A DNA stretch of 22,929 nucleotides from Candidatus Helarchaeota archaeon (lineage in GTDB: Archaea > Asgardarchaeota > Lokiarchaeia > Helarchaeales > HEL-GB-A), in the NCBI GenBank assembly GCA_013375405.1, contig JABXJU010000051.1, positions 1 to 22,929 of the forward strand, written 5' to 3'. Within the stretch, counting starts at the first letter, position 1, and each line of letters starts with the position of its first letter. The notes below the pieces were generated by a model that saw only the letters and a list, made by a program, of their open reading frames with translations, had not been told where the DNA came from and did no database searches. Of the stretch, positions 1-8,210 are shown one piece after another. The translations under genes were made by a program, and so were the position numbers.

Positions 1-105
1 GGTGATGACTTTGTTATTTATTCTATTCCTGAGCAGGCTACCCAAGCCCTGAAAAAACTTCATAACTATTATCAGTATCGTTCAAATCTTAAAAGTAATG
101 AATGA
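1..105 (+). CDS. 3' end of an unidentified gene
   Basis: The window opens inside a reading frame that codes for 34 residues (starting GDDFVIYSIPEQ and ending in SNE) before a TGA at 103-105. The composition looks like real protein and the frame is unbroken from base 1. Only the C-terminus is visible, so the product cannot be named. It lies 38 bases upstream of a glycosyltransferase on the same strand and may share its transcript. Confidence 0.6.
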   Translation, partial: GDDFVIYSIPEQATQALKKLHNYYQYRSNLKSNE

Positions 106-143
106 GTTATGGAATAACATAGGATTAAATTTGGTACGTTTTC

Positions 144-1391
144 ATGCTGATATCGCACGTGGCACCTCGATATTTTCCAGCCATTTCTGGGAGTGAATTT
201 TATATTCAACGCATATCAGAAATACTCCAAAAGAAAAATCATAAGATAAAAGTTTTTTGTTCAAATGCCTTGGATTTCCATGCTTTCGGGAGTTCTAAGG
301 GCAAAAGAGTAAAAGAGAAATATTCTACAATCAATAAAATTCCTATTTTTAGGTATCCAATTAAAAGATTTCCCGGAATTAGTTTATTTATAAAAAAAAC
401 CTATAGTCCTTATAAAAAGGTCTTAAAACAGTTAAATTTGTGGAATGTACTTCCCCTTGGCTATTTAAATCTACTAACAAATGGACCATTTACCCCTGAA
501 CTCCTTTTGCAAATGATTCGTGGCCATACGGATATTATTCATTCTGTTTGTATGCCCTTTGCGACCAATTTATTTGCTTTATTGGCAGGTAAATTGAAAA
601 AGGTTTCCTCGATTTGTACGCCTTTTTATCATTTTGTGAATCCTAGGTATCATAATCCAACGTATATTAAATTTTTAAATAAATTTGAAAAAATCCTCAC
701 GTGTTCTCACAAAGAATCCATGTATCTTATTAAAAATGGGCTTCAAAAAGAAAAGGTTCAGCGTATTCACATGGGCATTGATATGAAGAAATTGCGAAAA
801 GGGAATGCTGATAAGTTTCGGCAACATTTTAATCTTAGAGATGATGAAAAGATCATTCTATTTTGTGGCTATAAAAATTTTGAAAAAGGAGCTATTACAC
901 TTCTTCAATCCATAAAGCATGTCGTTAAGAAATTCCCGAATTGTACCTTCGTCTTTATAGGCCCTAGTACAACTGCCTTCAACAGGACAAAAAGAAATTT
1001 AGGTGACCTTCGCAAACATACTATTAACCTTGGAGTCGTTCCCTATTATGCAAAAATAAAGCTCAATGCCTTTGCCGCACAAGACATATATGTAATGCCC
1101 TCTCGGACCGATGCCTACGGAATTGCCTTTTTGGAGGCTTGGGCTTATAAAAAACCAGTGATCGGAGCGAATGTGGGTGCCACCCCCGAGATTATACGGC
1201 AAAATAAGGATGGATTATTAGTGCCATTTCATTCACCCTTAGAATTAGCAAAAGCCATCCGTCGTCTATTAAAAAATAAACAGGAAGCTCAGCGATTAGG
1301 GGAAATTGGATATCAAAAAGTTCAAAACCTTTCATGGGATCGAGTTGCTACGAGGATTGAAAGGATCTATCAGGAGCTGATTCAGAATTAA
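144..1391 (+). CDS. GT4-family glycosyltransferase (GT-B fold)
   Basis: This 415-residue protein transfers a sugar from an activated donor to a lipid, protein or glycan acceptor, probably on the cytoplasmic face of the membrane. The N-terminal Rossmann half begins MLISHVAPRYFPAISG, the usual acceptor-domain opening with a glycine-containing loop. The C-terminal half has the donor-binding signature: FLEAWAYKKPVIGANVG around residues 329-345, then ATPEII and DGLLVP. The EX7E pair of GT4 enzymes is present as D323-x7-E331, so the first acid is Asp rather than Glu. Length is normal for the family. There is no signal peptide or membrane segment. The ATG at 144 gives the full N-terminal strand. Its stop is close to the next gene, whose frame overlaps it. 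Donor and acceptor cannot be told from sequence. Confidence 0.9.
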   Translation: MLISHVAPRYFPAISGSEFYIQRISEILQKKNHKIKVFCSNALDFHAFGSSKGKRVKEKYSTINKIPIFRYPIKRFPGISLFIKKTYSPYKKVLKQLNLWNVLPLGYLNLLTNGPFTPELLLQMIRGHTDIIHSVCMPFATNLFALLAGKLKKVSSICTPFYHFVNPRYHNPTYIKFLNKFEKILTCSHKESMYLIKNGLQKEKVQRIHMGIDMKKLRKGNADKFRQHFNLRDDEKIILFCGYKNFEKGAITLLQSIKHVVKKFPNCTFVFIGPSTTAFNRTKRNLGDLRKHTINLGVVPYYAKIKLNAFAAQDIYVMPSRTDAYGIAFLEAWAYKKPVIGANVGATPEIIRQNKDGLLVPFHSPLELAKAIRRLLKNKQEAQRLGEIGYQKVQNLSWDRVATRIERIYQELIQN

Positions 1392-1416
1392 TTCAGAACG
1401 GGAAAGAGTTCCAAAA

Positions 1417-2622
1417 ACGCAATATTCGTACTTTAATAATAAACAGCTAGCAATTGTAAAAGGGCAACTCATAATAGATGGAACTCCGGCAAATGCTCTT
1501 ATTCAGAAATATGGTACTCCTCTTTATATATATCTTGAGCAAAGAATCCGCGAAAATTGTCAAACGATATTGAAATTATCGAGTAAATATTTTAAATCAG
1601 AAATTTATTATTCCTACAAAGCTAATTACTTGCCTTCTATTTGTAAAATCATCGGAGACGAAGGGCTGGGCGCAGAAATCGCCACTGAGTACGAATATAA
1701 TCTTGCTACTCGGAATCAAATTCATCCAAAGTCTATCATTTTAAGCGCACCCTATAAGTCACCCCCCCTTCTTCAAAAAATAATCTCTGATAGAATCGGC
1801 CTCATTCTCATTTGCCAAGTCGATGAGATTGCAGAAATCAATCAGTATTTAGAAAATAGCCAAGTGCAGAATATCGGAATTCGCTTGCGCAGCCCACGAC
1901 CGAATAAACAAATAGGATTTCCTGGCAACAAAGAAAAAATTCTTGAGTTACATGAACTACTCGGTAAATCCGAAAATATTATCCTGACCACTTTGCAATT
2001 ACACTCAGGTACTCAAATAGATTCCCAAATTTTCAAAGATGGCATCAAATACCTTCTAGATGTGGCCAACCAATTTGAACAGCAAGGAACTAAAATCACA
2101 CAATTAGATTTTGGTGGGGGTTTCCCTGAGGCGAGCAATTTATCTGAATCCGAATTAGATGACCTCTTTCTCTTGCTTTTTGAGACCTTACATGACCGTG
2201 GTTGGGATAAAGCTACATGCATCTTCGAACCGGGCCGTTATATAGTGGGCGATGCCGGATTGCTCCTCACCCAAATTATTCATGTTTTTGAAGTAGAAGG
2301 TACACCTTGGATTATGCTTGATACTGGAACTCATCAGTGCCCTAAATTTTCCAATAGTAAATTTCGTTTCGAACTAATTAATCGCATGTCAGATCCTCAT
2401 AATACCTCCACATCTATTGCAGGATGTCTCCCCACCGATATGGATGTCTTTACGAAGCGTTATCCTTTCGTAGACTCCATAAAAAAGGATGACTATCTTG
2501 CAATTTTTAATGCAGGCGCCTACACCTATACATGGTCAACTCATTTCAGTTACCCCTTCCCTCCCATGATCCTTATCAATAAAACCCAAATTTCCCCTCT
2601 TGAAGCCCCTTCAATAAGATAA
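1417..2622 (+). CDS. PLP-dependent decarboxylase, fold type III (LysA/ODC superfamily)
   Basis: Enzymes of this fold decarboxylate an amino acid such as diaminopimelate, ornithine or carboxynorspermidine using PLP. Visible signatures, numbered from 1417, are the PLP lysine in YSYKAN (K68), LHSGTQ (H196), the phosphate-binding DFGGG (231-235), EPGRY (E271) and a substrate/dimer cysteine in AGCLPTD (C337). CLPTD differs from the DAP-decarboxylase CESGD and ornithine-type CDGLD versions, so the substrate is uncertain. The start is a problem. The first ordinary start codon in frame is TTG at 1570, but that would remove the family's N-terminal strand (IQKYGTPLYIY, encoded just upstream). The frame is open from 1381. 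ACG at 1417 sits 8 bases after GGGAAAGAG and gives 401 residues, the normal length. ATT at 1387, overlapping the upstream TAA, is an alternative. Confidence 0.85.
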   Translation, partial: TQYSYFNNKQLAIVKGQLIIDGTPANALIQKYGTPLYIYLEQRIRENCQTILKLSSKYFKSEIYYSYKANYLPSICKIIGDEGLGAEIATEYEYNLATRNQIHPKSIILSAPYKSPPLLQKIISDRIGLILICQVDEIAEINQYLENSQVQNIGIRLRSPRPNKQIGFPGNKEKILELHELLGKSENIILTTLQLHSGTQIDSQIFKDGIKYLLDVANQFEQQGTKITQLDFGGGFPEASNLSESELDDLFLLLFETLHDRGWDKATCIFEPGRYIVGDAGLLLTQIIHVFEVEGTPWIMLDTGTHQCPKFSNSKFRFELINRMSDPHNTSTSIAGCLPTDMDVFTKRYPFVDSIKKDDYLAIFNAGAYTYTWSTHFSYPFPPMILINKTQISPLEAPSIR

Positions 2623-2660
2623 AAAATTTGTTAAAAGTTAAAAAGATTGGTAGAATAATT

Positions 2661-2669
2661 CTATATAAG
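2661..2669 (+). promoter_or_regulatory. TATA-like box for the GTPase-fold gene
   Basis: CTATATAAG lies about 55 bases before the ATG at 2723, in a 100-base gap after the decarboxylase. A purine-rich AAGGATGGGG at 2703-2712 is a possible ribosome site. Together they suggest that the following gene has its own transcript. Confidence 0.45.
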
Positions 2670-2722
2670 TTAAGAATAGTATTAATCTAAGTCCTTACAA
2701 TTAAGGATGGGGAATTAATAAA

Positions 2723-3295
2723 ATGAAAGAATTTAGGTTTAAAATATTGGTTTTAGGTACCTCAGATAAGTTAAGATCCGAGTTTTTGGGGTTAATATCA
2801 CAGAAATCATGGCGTATTGATGGTGTTAGTGGGCATTTCCACTCAACCAATGGAGTTGTCATAGATATTTGGTTCCCACGCGAAAACTCCTCCTCCAAAA
2901 TTTTAGCTAGCTTTAGCTATTCGGATGCAAACGGTGTAATTATTGTAATGGGACGCCGAGATCGAAGAGCTTTACAACGCATGAAAAGAATCATTCATAA
3001 AAGAGTGGGAAAAGTCCCATTTGTTGCATTTGTCCTACGTAAATATATGAGTGATGGGGAAAGGGCCATGAAATCCTTACATGCGGTAAGACTTTTGTCC
3101 GAAAAAATGAAAGAGGTTTCGCTTCAAATCAAAGTAGAGATCCCCTCTAAGAAAGAAGGGCTCACTCCAACTGAAGTTGCTGGTAGACCCGCATATAGAG
3201 TTGATAAATATGGATTTGTCGTTTTAGATTCTTCAGAGGGCATCCCACTTTTTGTTGATACGCCAGAACAGAAAAGCAAACTAAAAAAGCCTTAA
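2723..3295 (+). CDS. Ras-like small GTPase fold with degenerate nucleotide site
   Basis: This 190-residue protein follows the strand/helix order of Ras/Rab-type GTPases. KILVLG opens strand 1. SYSDANGVIIVMG matches the usual 'ADGVILVYD' strand 4. A helix (RALQRMKRIIHKR) leads into VPFVAFVL, where the G4 strand is expected. The nucleotide motifs are lost. The P-loop reads GTSDKLRSE instead of GxxxxGK[ST], no DxxG follows strand 3 (VVIDIWFP), and NKxD is replaced by LRKYMSD. GTP binding is therefore unlikely in the normal mode, and a structural or adaptor role is inferred. The C-terminal 50 residues (TPTEVAGRPAYRVDKYGFV) lie outside the core. It ends exactly next to the convergent MFS gene. Confidence 0.6.
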   Translation: MKEFRFKILVLGTSDKLRSEFLGLISQKSWRIDGVSGHFHSTNGVVIDIWFPRENSSSKILASFSYSDANGVIIVMGRRDRRALQRMKRIIHKRVGKVPFVAFVLRKYMSDGERAMKSLHAVRLLSEKMKEVSLQIKVEIPSKKEGLTPTEVAGRPAYRVDKYGFVVLDSSEGIPLFVDTPEQKSKLKKP

Positions 3296-4597
3296 TCATA
3301 CCTCTTTTTCGATTTCAGTTTTATAGATTTCTTCAACGACCCGTTGCTTGGTTTCAGGGATGAAAAATGTTATAATGACTAATGCGATGAGACAGGCTGT
3401 TCCAACGATGAAAAACATAGTTCCCCAGCTCCCTAGCGCGTCTTTGAGAGACTTCATTATAAAATTTCCAACAATACCTGCTAAAGCTGCAAAAGTGAAT
3501 ATCCATCCACTACCTGCGGCACGTACATCAGTTTGAAAAAATTCTACTGCCAAAATATCCATAATTAACCGAAAAATTGCGAAGGAAATATTAATAATAA
3601 AGAAACTAATAAATATAAGCGTGACATTCCAAGTAGTCAAGAAAATAACGCTGGCTATAAAATATATAGTAATGGTAATATAAATCGATTTTTTTCTTCC
3701 GATTTTATCAGATAAATAACCAGCCGAATAATACCCTATAATGGAACCTATGAAAATGAACATCATCCATATTCCTAGTTCCGATTCAGGTATGAAATCT
3801 CCCCGTTCATATTTGAAAAAAAATCGAAAATAATATTTTATAGTAAAGTAAATCCAAGTTGTTAGAAAGAGAGTTAAACCACTAAGAATTAATATTTTGA
3901 GATACTTTCTTTGAAATGGTTTAAAAATTGAATGGCTTTGACGTTTCTGGCTTTTAGAATGAACGAACCGCCTTGTTTCTCTAAGTTTAATCCATAAAAT
4001 GGAAATTATAATAATTCCTATAAAAGCTACTATCGAGTATAAATATCGCCACATATCTAATGTTCCTGCCAATGTAAGGAGGTAAGCAGCTAATATTGAT
4101 GAAGTCATTCCAATCCCTGTAATGACACCAATGGCTTTACCCCTATGACGGGCTGGAACCTCTTCTGAAATTATTAAGGTTGCGAGATTTATTCCAAACA
4201 AACCTGATACAATGCGAAGCAAAATAAAAATGGACGTATCAAAAGAAAAATTTGATCCTATTACTGCGGTTGTAGAGATTATGGCATATATTAGTACAAA
4301 AGGTTTTCGACCATAACGATCTGCAAGATAACGGGGAATAATGGCAAATAAACCACCAATGCTTATGATTCCAAAATAAATTAGAATTTCTCCCTCTGCC
4401 CATCCGAATGATTCTTCTATATTTTTTGAAACGAGGGAGGAAAATACGACAGAAAAAAGTCCAAAGAATGTCAGTATTGACGTGAAGAATAATAGGAATG
4501 AATGATAGCTTGTCCATTCTTTGGCCTCTAACTCAACTTCTGTACCTGCTTGAATAAGATCAACACCGTTCTTGTATCGTTTCAAGAAATTAAGCAA
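3296..4597 (-). CDS. MFS transporter, sugar-porter-like
   Basis: This is a 433-residue integral membrane protein with about twelve hydrophobic segments in two halves. Both halves carry the MFS loop 2-3 signature: RYLADRYGRKPF in the first and GYLSDKIGRKKS in the second. ARHRGKAIG and the C-terminal IPETKQ are typical of sugar/metabolite porters. It should move a small solute across the cytoplasmic membrane by proton coupling or uniport; the substrate is not predictable. The start is TTG at 4597, because stops lie just upstream and no ATG precedes the first helix. No clear ribosome site is seen. Its TGA directly abuts the TAA of the convergent GTPase-fold gene. Confidence 0.9.
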   Translation of the reverse strand: MLNFLKRYKNGVDLIQAGTEVELEAKEWTSYHSFLLFFTSILTFFGLFSVVFSSLVSKNIEESFGWAEGEILIYFGIISIGGLFAIIPRYLADRYGRKPFVLIYAIISTTAVIGSNFSFDTSIFILLRIVSGLFGINLATLIISEEVPARHRGKAIGVITGIGMTSSILAAYLLTLAGTLDMWRYLYSIVAFIGIIIISILWIKLRETRRFVHSKSQKRQSHSIFKPFQRKYLKILILSGLTLFLTTWIYFTIKYYFRFFFKYERGDFIPESELGIWMMFIFIGSIIGYYSAGYLSDKIGRKKSIYITITIYFIASVIFLTTWNVTLIFISFFIINISFAIFRLIMDILAVEFFQTDVRAAGSGWIFTFAALAGIVGNFIMKSLKDALGSWGTMFFIVGTACLIALVIITFFIPETKQRVVEEIYKTEIEKEV

Positions 4598-4656
4598 ATT
4601 TTATCAATTATGATGAGGAATATTAAAGCTCAAAAACAGATAAACCCAAACCAGAA

Positions 4657-4668
4657 ATTATTATAATA
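4657..4668 (+). promoter_or_regulatory. TATA-like box for the LbH acyltransferase
   Basis: TATTATAATA-like sequence lies about 50-60 bases before the ATG at 4717, in the short gap divergent from the MFS gene. Transcription would begin near 4690, downstream of the TTG at 4672. This supports ATG 4717, which also has AGGGAG about 10 bases upstream, as the true start. Confidence 0.45.
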
Positions 4669-4716
4669 ACTTTGTTGTTTAAGTTTGATAGCGGTTTAAC
4701 TAGGGAGACTGAAAAA

Positions 4717-5598
4717 ATGCGTATTCCAGAAGGGTTACGGAAAATTTTCAAAATGTTTCCAATACTGAAATATACTACCTATTTGACGCCTCTTTTTGCG
4801 GATGTTAAAGATGCAGAAACGGAGAAAGAAAAGCAGCGAATTATAGAATTTCATAAAACAATGACCAGACAAATATACCGGAATGCAAGGAAGAGTAAAG
4901 AACATGAAGGGGAAGTTACAAAGAGATATCGGAAGACTTTTACTGCAAATGAAAAGGAAAAGAAATGGTTCAGACTTGCTCAGTCTGTATTTCGCTGGCC
5001 TCGAATTAGACTTCGGCTTAGTATATTACAGTATGGGATTCCTTCTATTAAAGCAGCATTACTCGACTATCTTGGTGCTAAAATTGGAAAAAATGTAATG
5101 ATAACTGTTGGCAACACACTCGACCCATACTTCCCTGAAAAAATTTCGATTGGAGACACCTCGATTTTGGGAATGGGTAGTAGCATTCTCTGTCATGAAA
5201 TTCTTGATGGAGAACTCCGAGTGGGTAAGGTGAAAGTCGGTAAAAATACCCTCATATGTGCTGGCTGTTTTATCCTCCCCGGTGTCACTGTAGGGGACAA
5301 TTGCATCGTATCCCCAGGCGTCCTTTCATCCGATGTAGAGGACAATACATTCGCTATTGGTGAGCCCGAAAATATCCGCCATAAGATGTCGAAAAAAATT
5401 AAACTTCAATCAGTAAAACAGAAACGTCGAGTCCAAAAAACCGGTTTAACCCTTTACGATTGGCGCGAAATTAAAAATCCCTTAATTGCTTTGCTTAATA
5501 ATCTTATTCTTGAATTTCAACGAACTCCAATGTCTCAACGCCTTCGCCAAGCGCTCCTACGACTTGTGGGGTTAAAATTGGCAAGAATGTCTTCATAG
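4717..5598 (+). CDS. LbH (hexapeptide) acyltransferase, N-terminal part of a frameshifted gene
   Basis: This reading frame holds the first half of a two-domain left-handed beta-helix transferase, most likely an O- or N-acetyltransferase. A charged helical N-terminus of about 110 residues is followed by LGAKIGKNV, then hexapeptide coils including ISIGDTS, VKVGKNTLICAG and ILPGVTVGDNCIV. HEILDGEL supplies the likely catalytic His. After a linker comes RLRQALLRL, which should run into a second coil start CGVKIGKNV. Instead the frame reads VGLKLARMSS and stops. The correct continuation is in the -1 frame from 5565, so one base appears to be missing near CGACTTGTGGGG. I chose ATG 4717 over the earlier TTG 4672 because it has AGGGAG about 10 bases upstream. 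Joined, the protein would be about 424 residues. Confidence 0.75.
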   Translation: MRIPEGLRKIFKMFPILKYTTYLTPLFADVKDAETEKEKQRIIEFHKTMTRQIYRNARKSKEHEGEVTKRYRKTFTANEKEKKWFRLAQSVFRWPRIRLRLSILQYGIPSIKAALLDYLGAKIGKNVMITVGNTLDPYFPEKISIGDTSILGMGSSILCHEILDGELRVGKVKVGKNTLICAGCFILPGVTVGDNCIVSPGVLSSDVEDNTFAIGEPENIRHKMSKKIKLQSVKQKRRVQKTGLTLYDWREIKNPLIALLNNLILEFQRTPMSQRLRQALLRLVGLKLARMSS

Positions 5599-5990
5599 AT
5601 GATAACGTCCTATTTGATGGCTGGTATCCTGAACTGATTAGGATTGGTGATAATACTCATATTAGAAAATATACCGCCTTAGCGACCCATGAGGGTATGG
5701 TGGGTGCATTTCGTAAAGGTGAAATCGAAATCGGAAAAAATGTGCTTATAGGTGCAGGAGGCGGAGTTTTACCAGGCGTTAAGATAGAAGATGATTCAGA
5801 AATCCTTCCATTTGCATTTGTTGCATCTGATATCAAATCAGGAACCCGAGTCGAGGGAATCCCGGCAAGAGAGGTCGGTAAAACTTTTGACTTTGGATCC
5901 TTTACTGAAGAAACCTTTAGTTATGCCCGAGAAGTTTGGGATGAGATTGTGAAAAGTAAGCAAAAACCTGAAGAAAACGAAGATAGGTGA
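5565..5990 (+). CDS. LbH acyltransferase, C-terminal part of the frameshifted gene
   Basis: This is the second LbH domain of the gene at 4717. The frame is open from 5514 and protein-like from 5565: CGVKIGKNVFIDDNVLFDG, then IRIGDNTHI, ATHEGMVGAFR (the His position shared with the first domain), IEIGKNVLIGAGGGVLPG and a closing EGIPAREVG. The first ATG in frame is at 5697, which would start in the middle of the beta-helix and cannot give a folded domain. It is therefore not an independent gene. Either a one-base deletion (real or sequencing) or -1 recoding must join it to the upstream frame. GGTG before the next ATG and a 6-base gap tie it to the following gene. Confidence 0.7.
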   Translation, partial: CGVKIGKNVFIDDNVLFDGWYPELIRIGDNTHIRKYTALATHEGMVGAFRKGEIEIGKNVLIGAGGGVLPGVKIEDDSEILPFAFVASDIKSGTRVEGIPAREVGKTFDFGSFTEETFSYAREVWDEIVKSKQKPEENEDR

Positions 5991-5996
5991 AAGAAA

Positions 5997-6557
5997 ATGG
6001 AAAGGCGGAATCCTTGGGAAAAAACCTCACCCTATTCCCTAATCATTGATTTGGAAGGCAAGACCACTCCCCTCGGCGTCACGATGACGCTTGACTTGGG
6101 GACTGTCATAAATCGTATGGATAAAGAATTAATTTGTATCGGATCTGGCGAAGTCTTAGGGGGCAAACAAACTTTTAAAATTGAAGAAATTCGGGCGCTT
6201 ATTGTCCGGAGAGGCGATCTCAAAACGGTGCGTTCTATCTTTGAAAACTGGGTTCAACCAAAGAATCCCCTAGAAGATGGAAAAGAGATGGCCATACAAG
6301 GAGTCCTAGGTACAAAAGATGAGGCAACTCCTATTGTGCGTACTGAAAATGGTGACACCCTTATTTCAGTGATCCATGATGATACGGTCATACCGGTCCG
6401 GTTCATTAAAGATGCCTTTGCTCACATTGTCGGAGTAAATCTTGAACAAGAGGCAACTCTCCGTGGAACGGAAGTCTATATCTATGGTCTTGCTCTTTTA
6501 ACTGAAGATCAAAATTGGGAAATTCAAGGGAGAGCTCTTCTTCCAAGAAAAGAATAG
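5997..6557 (+). CDS. Unidentified protein, operon with LbH acyltransferase
   Basis: I do not recognise this 186-residue soluble protein. It has no signal peptide or membrane segment. It looks rich in beta strand, with two similar-length halves: LDLGTVINRMDKELICIGSG near the front and YIYGLALLTEDQNWEIQGRA near the end. The acidic/basic balance is ordinary. AGGTG lies 7 bases before the ATG, and the gap to the LbH frame is only 6 bases, so it is almost surely co-transcribed and translated with it. The exported M23-like gene follows 12 bases later. The operon context suggests an envelope-related task, but that is inference only. Confidence 0.7.
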   Translation: MERRNPWEKTSPYSLIIDLEGKTTPLGVTMTLDLGTVINRMDKELICIGSGEVLGGKQTFKIEEIRALIVRRGDLKTVRSIFENWVQPKNPLEDGKEMAIQGVLGTKDEATPIVRTENGDTLISVIHDDTVIPVRFIKDAFAHIVGVNLEQEATLRGTEVYIYGLALLTEDQNWEIQGRALLPRKE

Positions 6558-6569
6558 GGAAGCTATGAT

Positions 6570-7166
6570 GTGAAGAAAAAAGTCCTTATTCTAATCCTAA
6601 TCGATTGCAGTATTATCCCAATTTGGCTTATTTTTTTTAGATATCCCTTTACTCTATCTGTGGGAGCGGAACCCAAATTAGTCCTCCCCATGTACAATTT
6701 CTCCAATAACTCTTATATCCAAGGATTTGGACAAATCACTCCAACTGATGATCATAATGGAATAGATTTTGGAATTAATGCTACCACGGAAATTATGGCC
6801 CCTCATGATGCCTATATAGATAATATTCGCACTTGGTATAATGAGAAAGGGGGACATTGGCAAACGAATGTTGAGCTGTGGCTGAGTTTTCGGTGGTATA
6901 TAGAAATTATATTCGAATCATGGGCCCTTAACGAGTCTTTTGGGAAGCTACAGCGGGATGCAATTGTAGTCACTAGAGGACAATATGTTCAAGCAAACCA
7001 AACTCTCGGGAATTTATTATATCACGGAGCATATGCTCACATCCATTTTGGAATTAAAACTTTTTCTACTGACCTTTGCCCCTACACTTACTTTTCGTCT
7101 GCTGCTAAAACGGCTTTTGAAAATCAGTTCCCCAATGTAAATACGACATTACATTGGTGTATGTGA
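6570..7166 (+). CDS. Exported M23/LytM-like protein with partly degenerate active site
   Basis: This 198-residue protein has a hydrophobic N-terminal signal or anchor (residues 5-23) and then a domain resembling M23 zinc peptidases. HNGIDFG gives the first zinc pair H62 and D66. IMAPHDAYIDNI matches the 'V.A..dG.V' strand. RGQYVQANQTLG followed by AHIHFGI gives the H157-x-H159 pair. The YxHL segment that carries another catalytic His in LytM reads IIFESWALN here, so hydrolytic activity is doubtful. Archaea lack ordinary peptidoglycan, so a glycan or protein ligand outside the cell is more likely. The start is GTG with AGGGA just upstream; the ATGATG before it runs into TGA. It ends 2 bases from a convergent gene. 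Confidence 0.65.
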   Translation: MKKKVLILILIDCSIIPIWLIFFRYPFTLSVGAEPKLVLPMYNFSNNSYIQGFGQITPTDDHNGIDFGINATTEIMAPHDAYIDNIRTWYNEKGGHWQTNVELWLSFRWYIEIIFESWALNESFGKLQRDAIVVTRGQYVQANQTLGNLLYHGAYAHIHFGIKTFSTDLCPYTYFSSAAKTAFENQFPNVNTTLHWCM

Positions 7167-7168
7167 AC

Positions 7169-7996
7169 TCACCTTATGATTACATCATCTAAGATATTTT
7201 TTAATTCAAGCAACACTCGTTCTATTGTAGCAAAGTGATAAGATTTTCCACCTGTTTGGATTATAAGGAAATCATTATAAGATTTTATTAATACGGAAAA
7301 AAGAGGAAGTCCTAAAGCATAAAGTACTATTGATAATTCAATCCCGGGGAAAAAACCAGAAGGATCAAGAAGGGCTCTAATTAAAGTTATTGTAGCAATA
7401 ATTATAAGTACTATTCCAACAATCAAAATTATTTTTGTAGCTATATCATATTCTTTCTTTTCTCTATCCAAAGAAATCGAGTTAATTGATCGGTGACCGA
7501 TCTCGTTAAGGAAAAACGAGCTTCTAGATAGTAAGATTCGGGTATCAGTGATAGTACATTTCAATTTTTCTCCTTCATGTTTGATTGGGAAAAAAGTTTT
7601 GATTATTTTTTCACCAGGAGAGAGAATTTTATCTAACAAAGGTTTATCAGCATTTTTAAGTCTAAAATCTAATTCTCCATAGAGATTATTAATGTTTTTT
7701 CGATGTTTTGAGCGAGGATACCATGCATACATATAACGCCCATAGGACGGATATCTACTCACAGATTCAATTATGAGCATAGTAGTATCTTCTCTTATTG
7801 TGATGATACAACTAACCTCACCTTCGTTGTGTGATCCTTGGATTGCCCTGACTTTTGCTAAGAAAGGTTGTTCAGATAAAATTGAATGTGCTTCTAAGCT
7901 CATATTTATTCGATATTTCATTTCAGAATCAGTCATTGCTTCAATTAATATTTTAACTAAAGTATTGTATATTTCCTGAGGAGGAGTATTCCCCAT
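7169..7996 (-). CDS. Membrane protein with PH-like domain interrupted by a TM hairpin
   Basis: The 275-residue product has a cytoplasmic-looking N-terminal region (1-115) that I do not recognise. It is followed by a PH-like stretch (LSPGEKI then CTITDTRILLSR and HRSINSISL, about 121-180). Two membrane segments (187-210 and 221-239) come next, then DFLIIQTGGKSYHF with a final helix ERVLLELKNIL. The last part reads as the remaining strands and C-terminal helix of the PH fold, so a TM hairpin appears to be inserted in it. This layout is known in bacterial-type PH proteins. The likely location is the inner face of the cytoplasmic membrane; the binding partner is unknown. The ATG at 7996 has no nearby Shine-Dalgarno. 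Confidence 0.6.
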   Translation of the reverse strand: MGNTPPQEIYNTLVKILIEAMTDSEMKYRINMSLEAHSILSEQPFLAKVRAIQGSHNEGEVSCIITIREDTTMLIIESVSRYPSYGRYMYAWYPRSKHRKNINNLYGELDFRLKNADKPLLDKILSPGEKIIKTFFPIKHEGEKLKCTITDTRILLSRSSFFLNEIGHRSINSISLDREKKEYDIATKIILIVGIVLIIIATITLIRALLDPSGFFPGIELSIVLYALGLPLFSVLIKSYNDFLIIQTGGKSYHFATIERVLLELKNILDDVIIR

Positions 7997-8047
7997 ATCA
8001 AATTCTTTAGTCAGTTTTGATACTTTTCATCCCTCCAAAAGTCAAAC

Positions 8048-8056
8048 CTTATAAAG
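8048..8056 (-). promoter_or_regulatory. TATA-like box and short leader ORF upstream of PH-like gene
   Basis: CTTTATAAG on the minus strand lies about 55 bases before the ATG at 7996. The leader contains GGAGGG followed by a seven-codon ORF (MKSIKTD) that stops 14 bases before the main ATG. Because the only good ribosome site serves this mini-ORF, translation of the main gene could depend on re-initiation. The rest of 8057-8210 shows nothing I can assign. Confidence 0.35.
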
Positions 8057-8210
8057 TTCAAGGAATATCTGAAACCTACGAATTTTTTATCAAGTTTAAA
8101 AATAAATTTTCCTTCTTAAAGTTTTGGATATTTCCGAATCATACAGAGGTCCCAACTTACTTCCATGCAGGTAGAATCAGGAGAATCTTGATATAAAAGT
8201 AGATCTAAAA

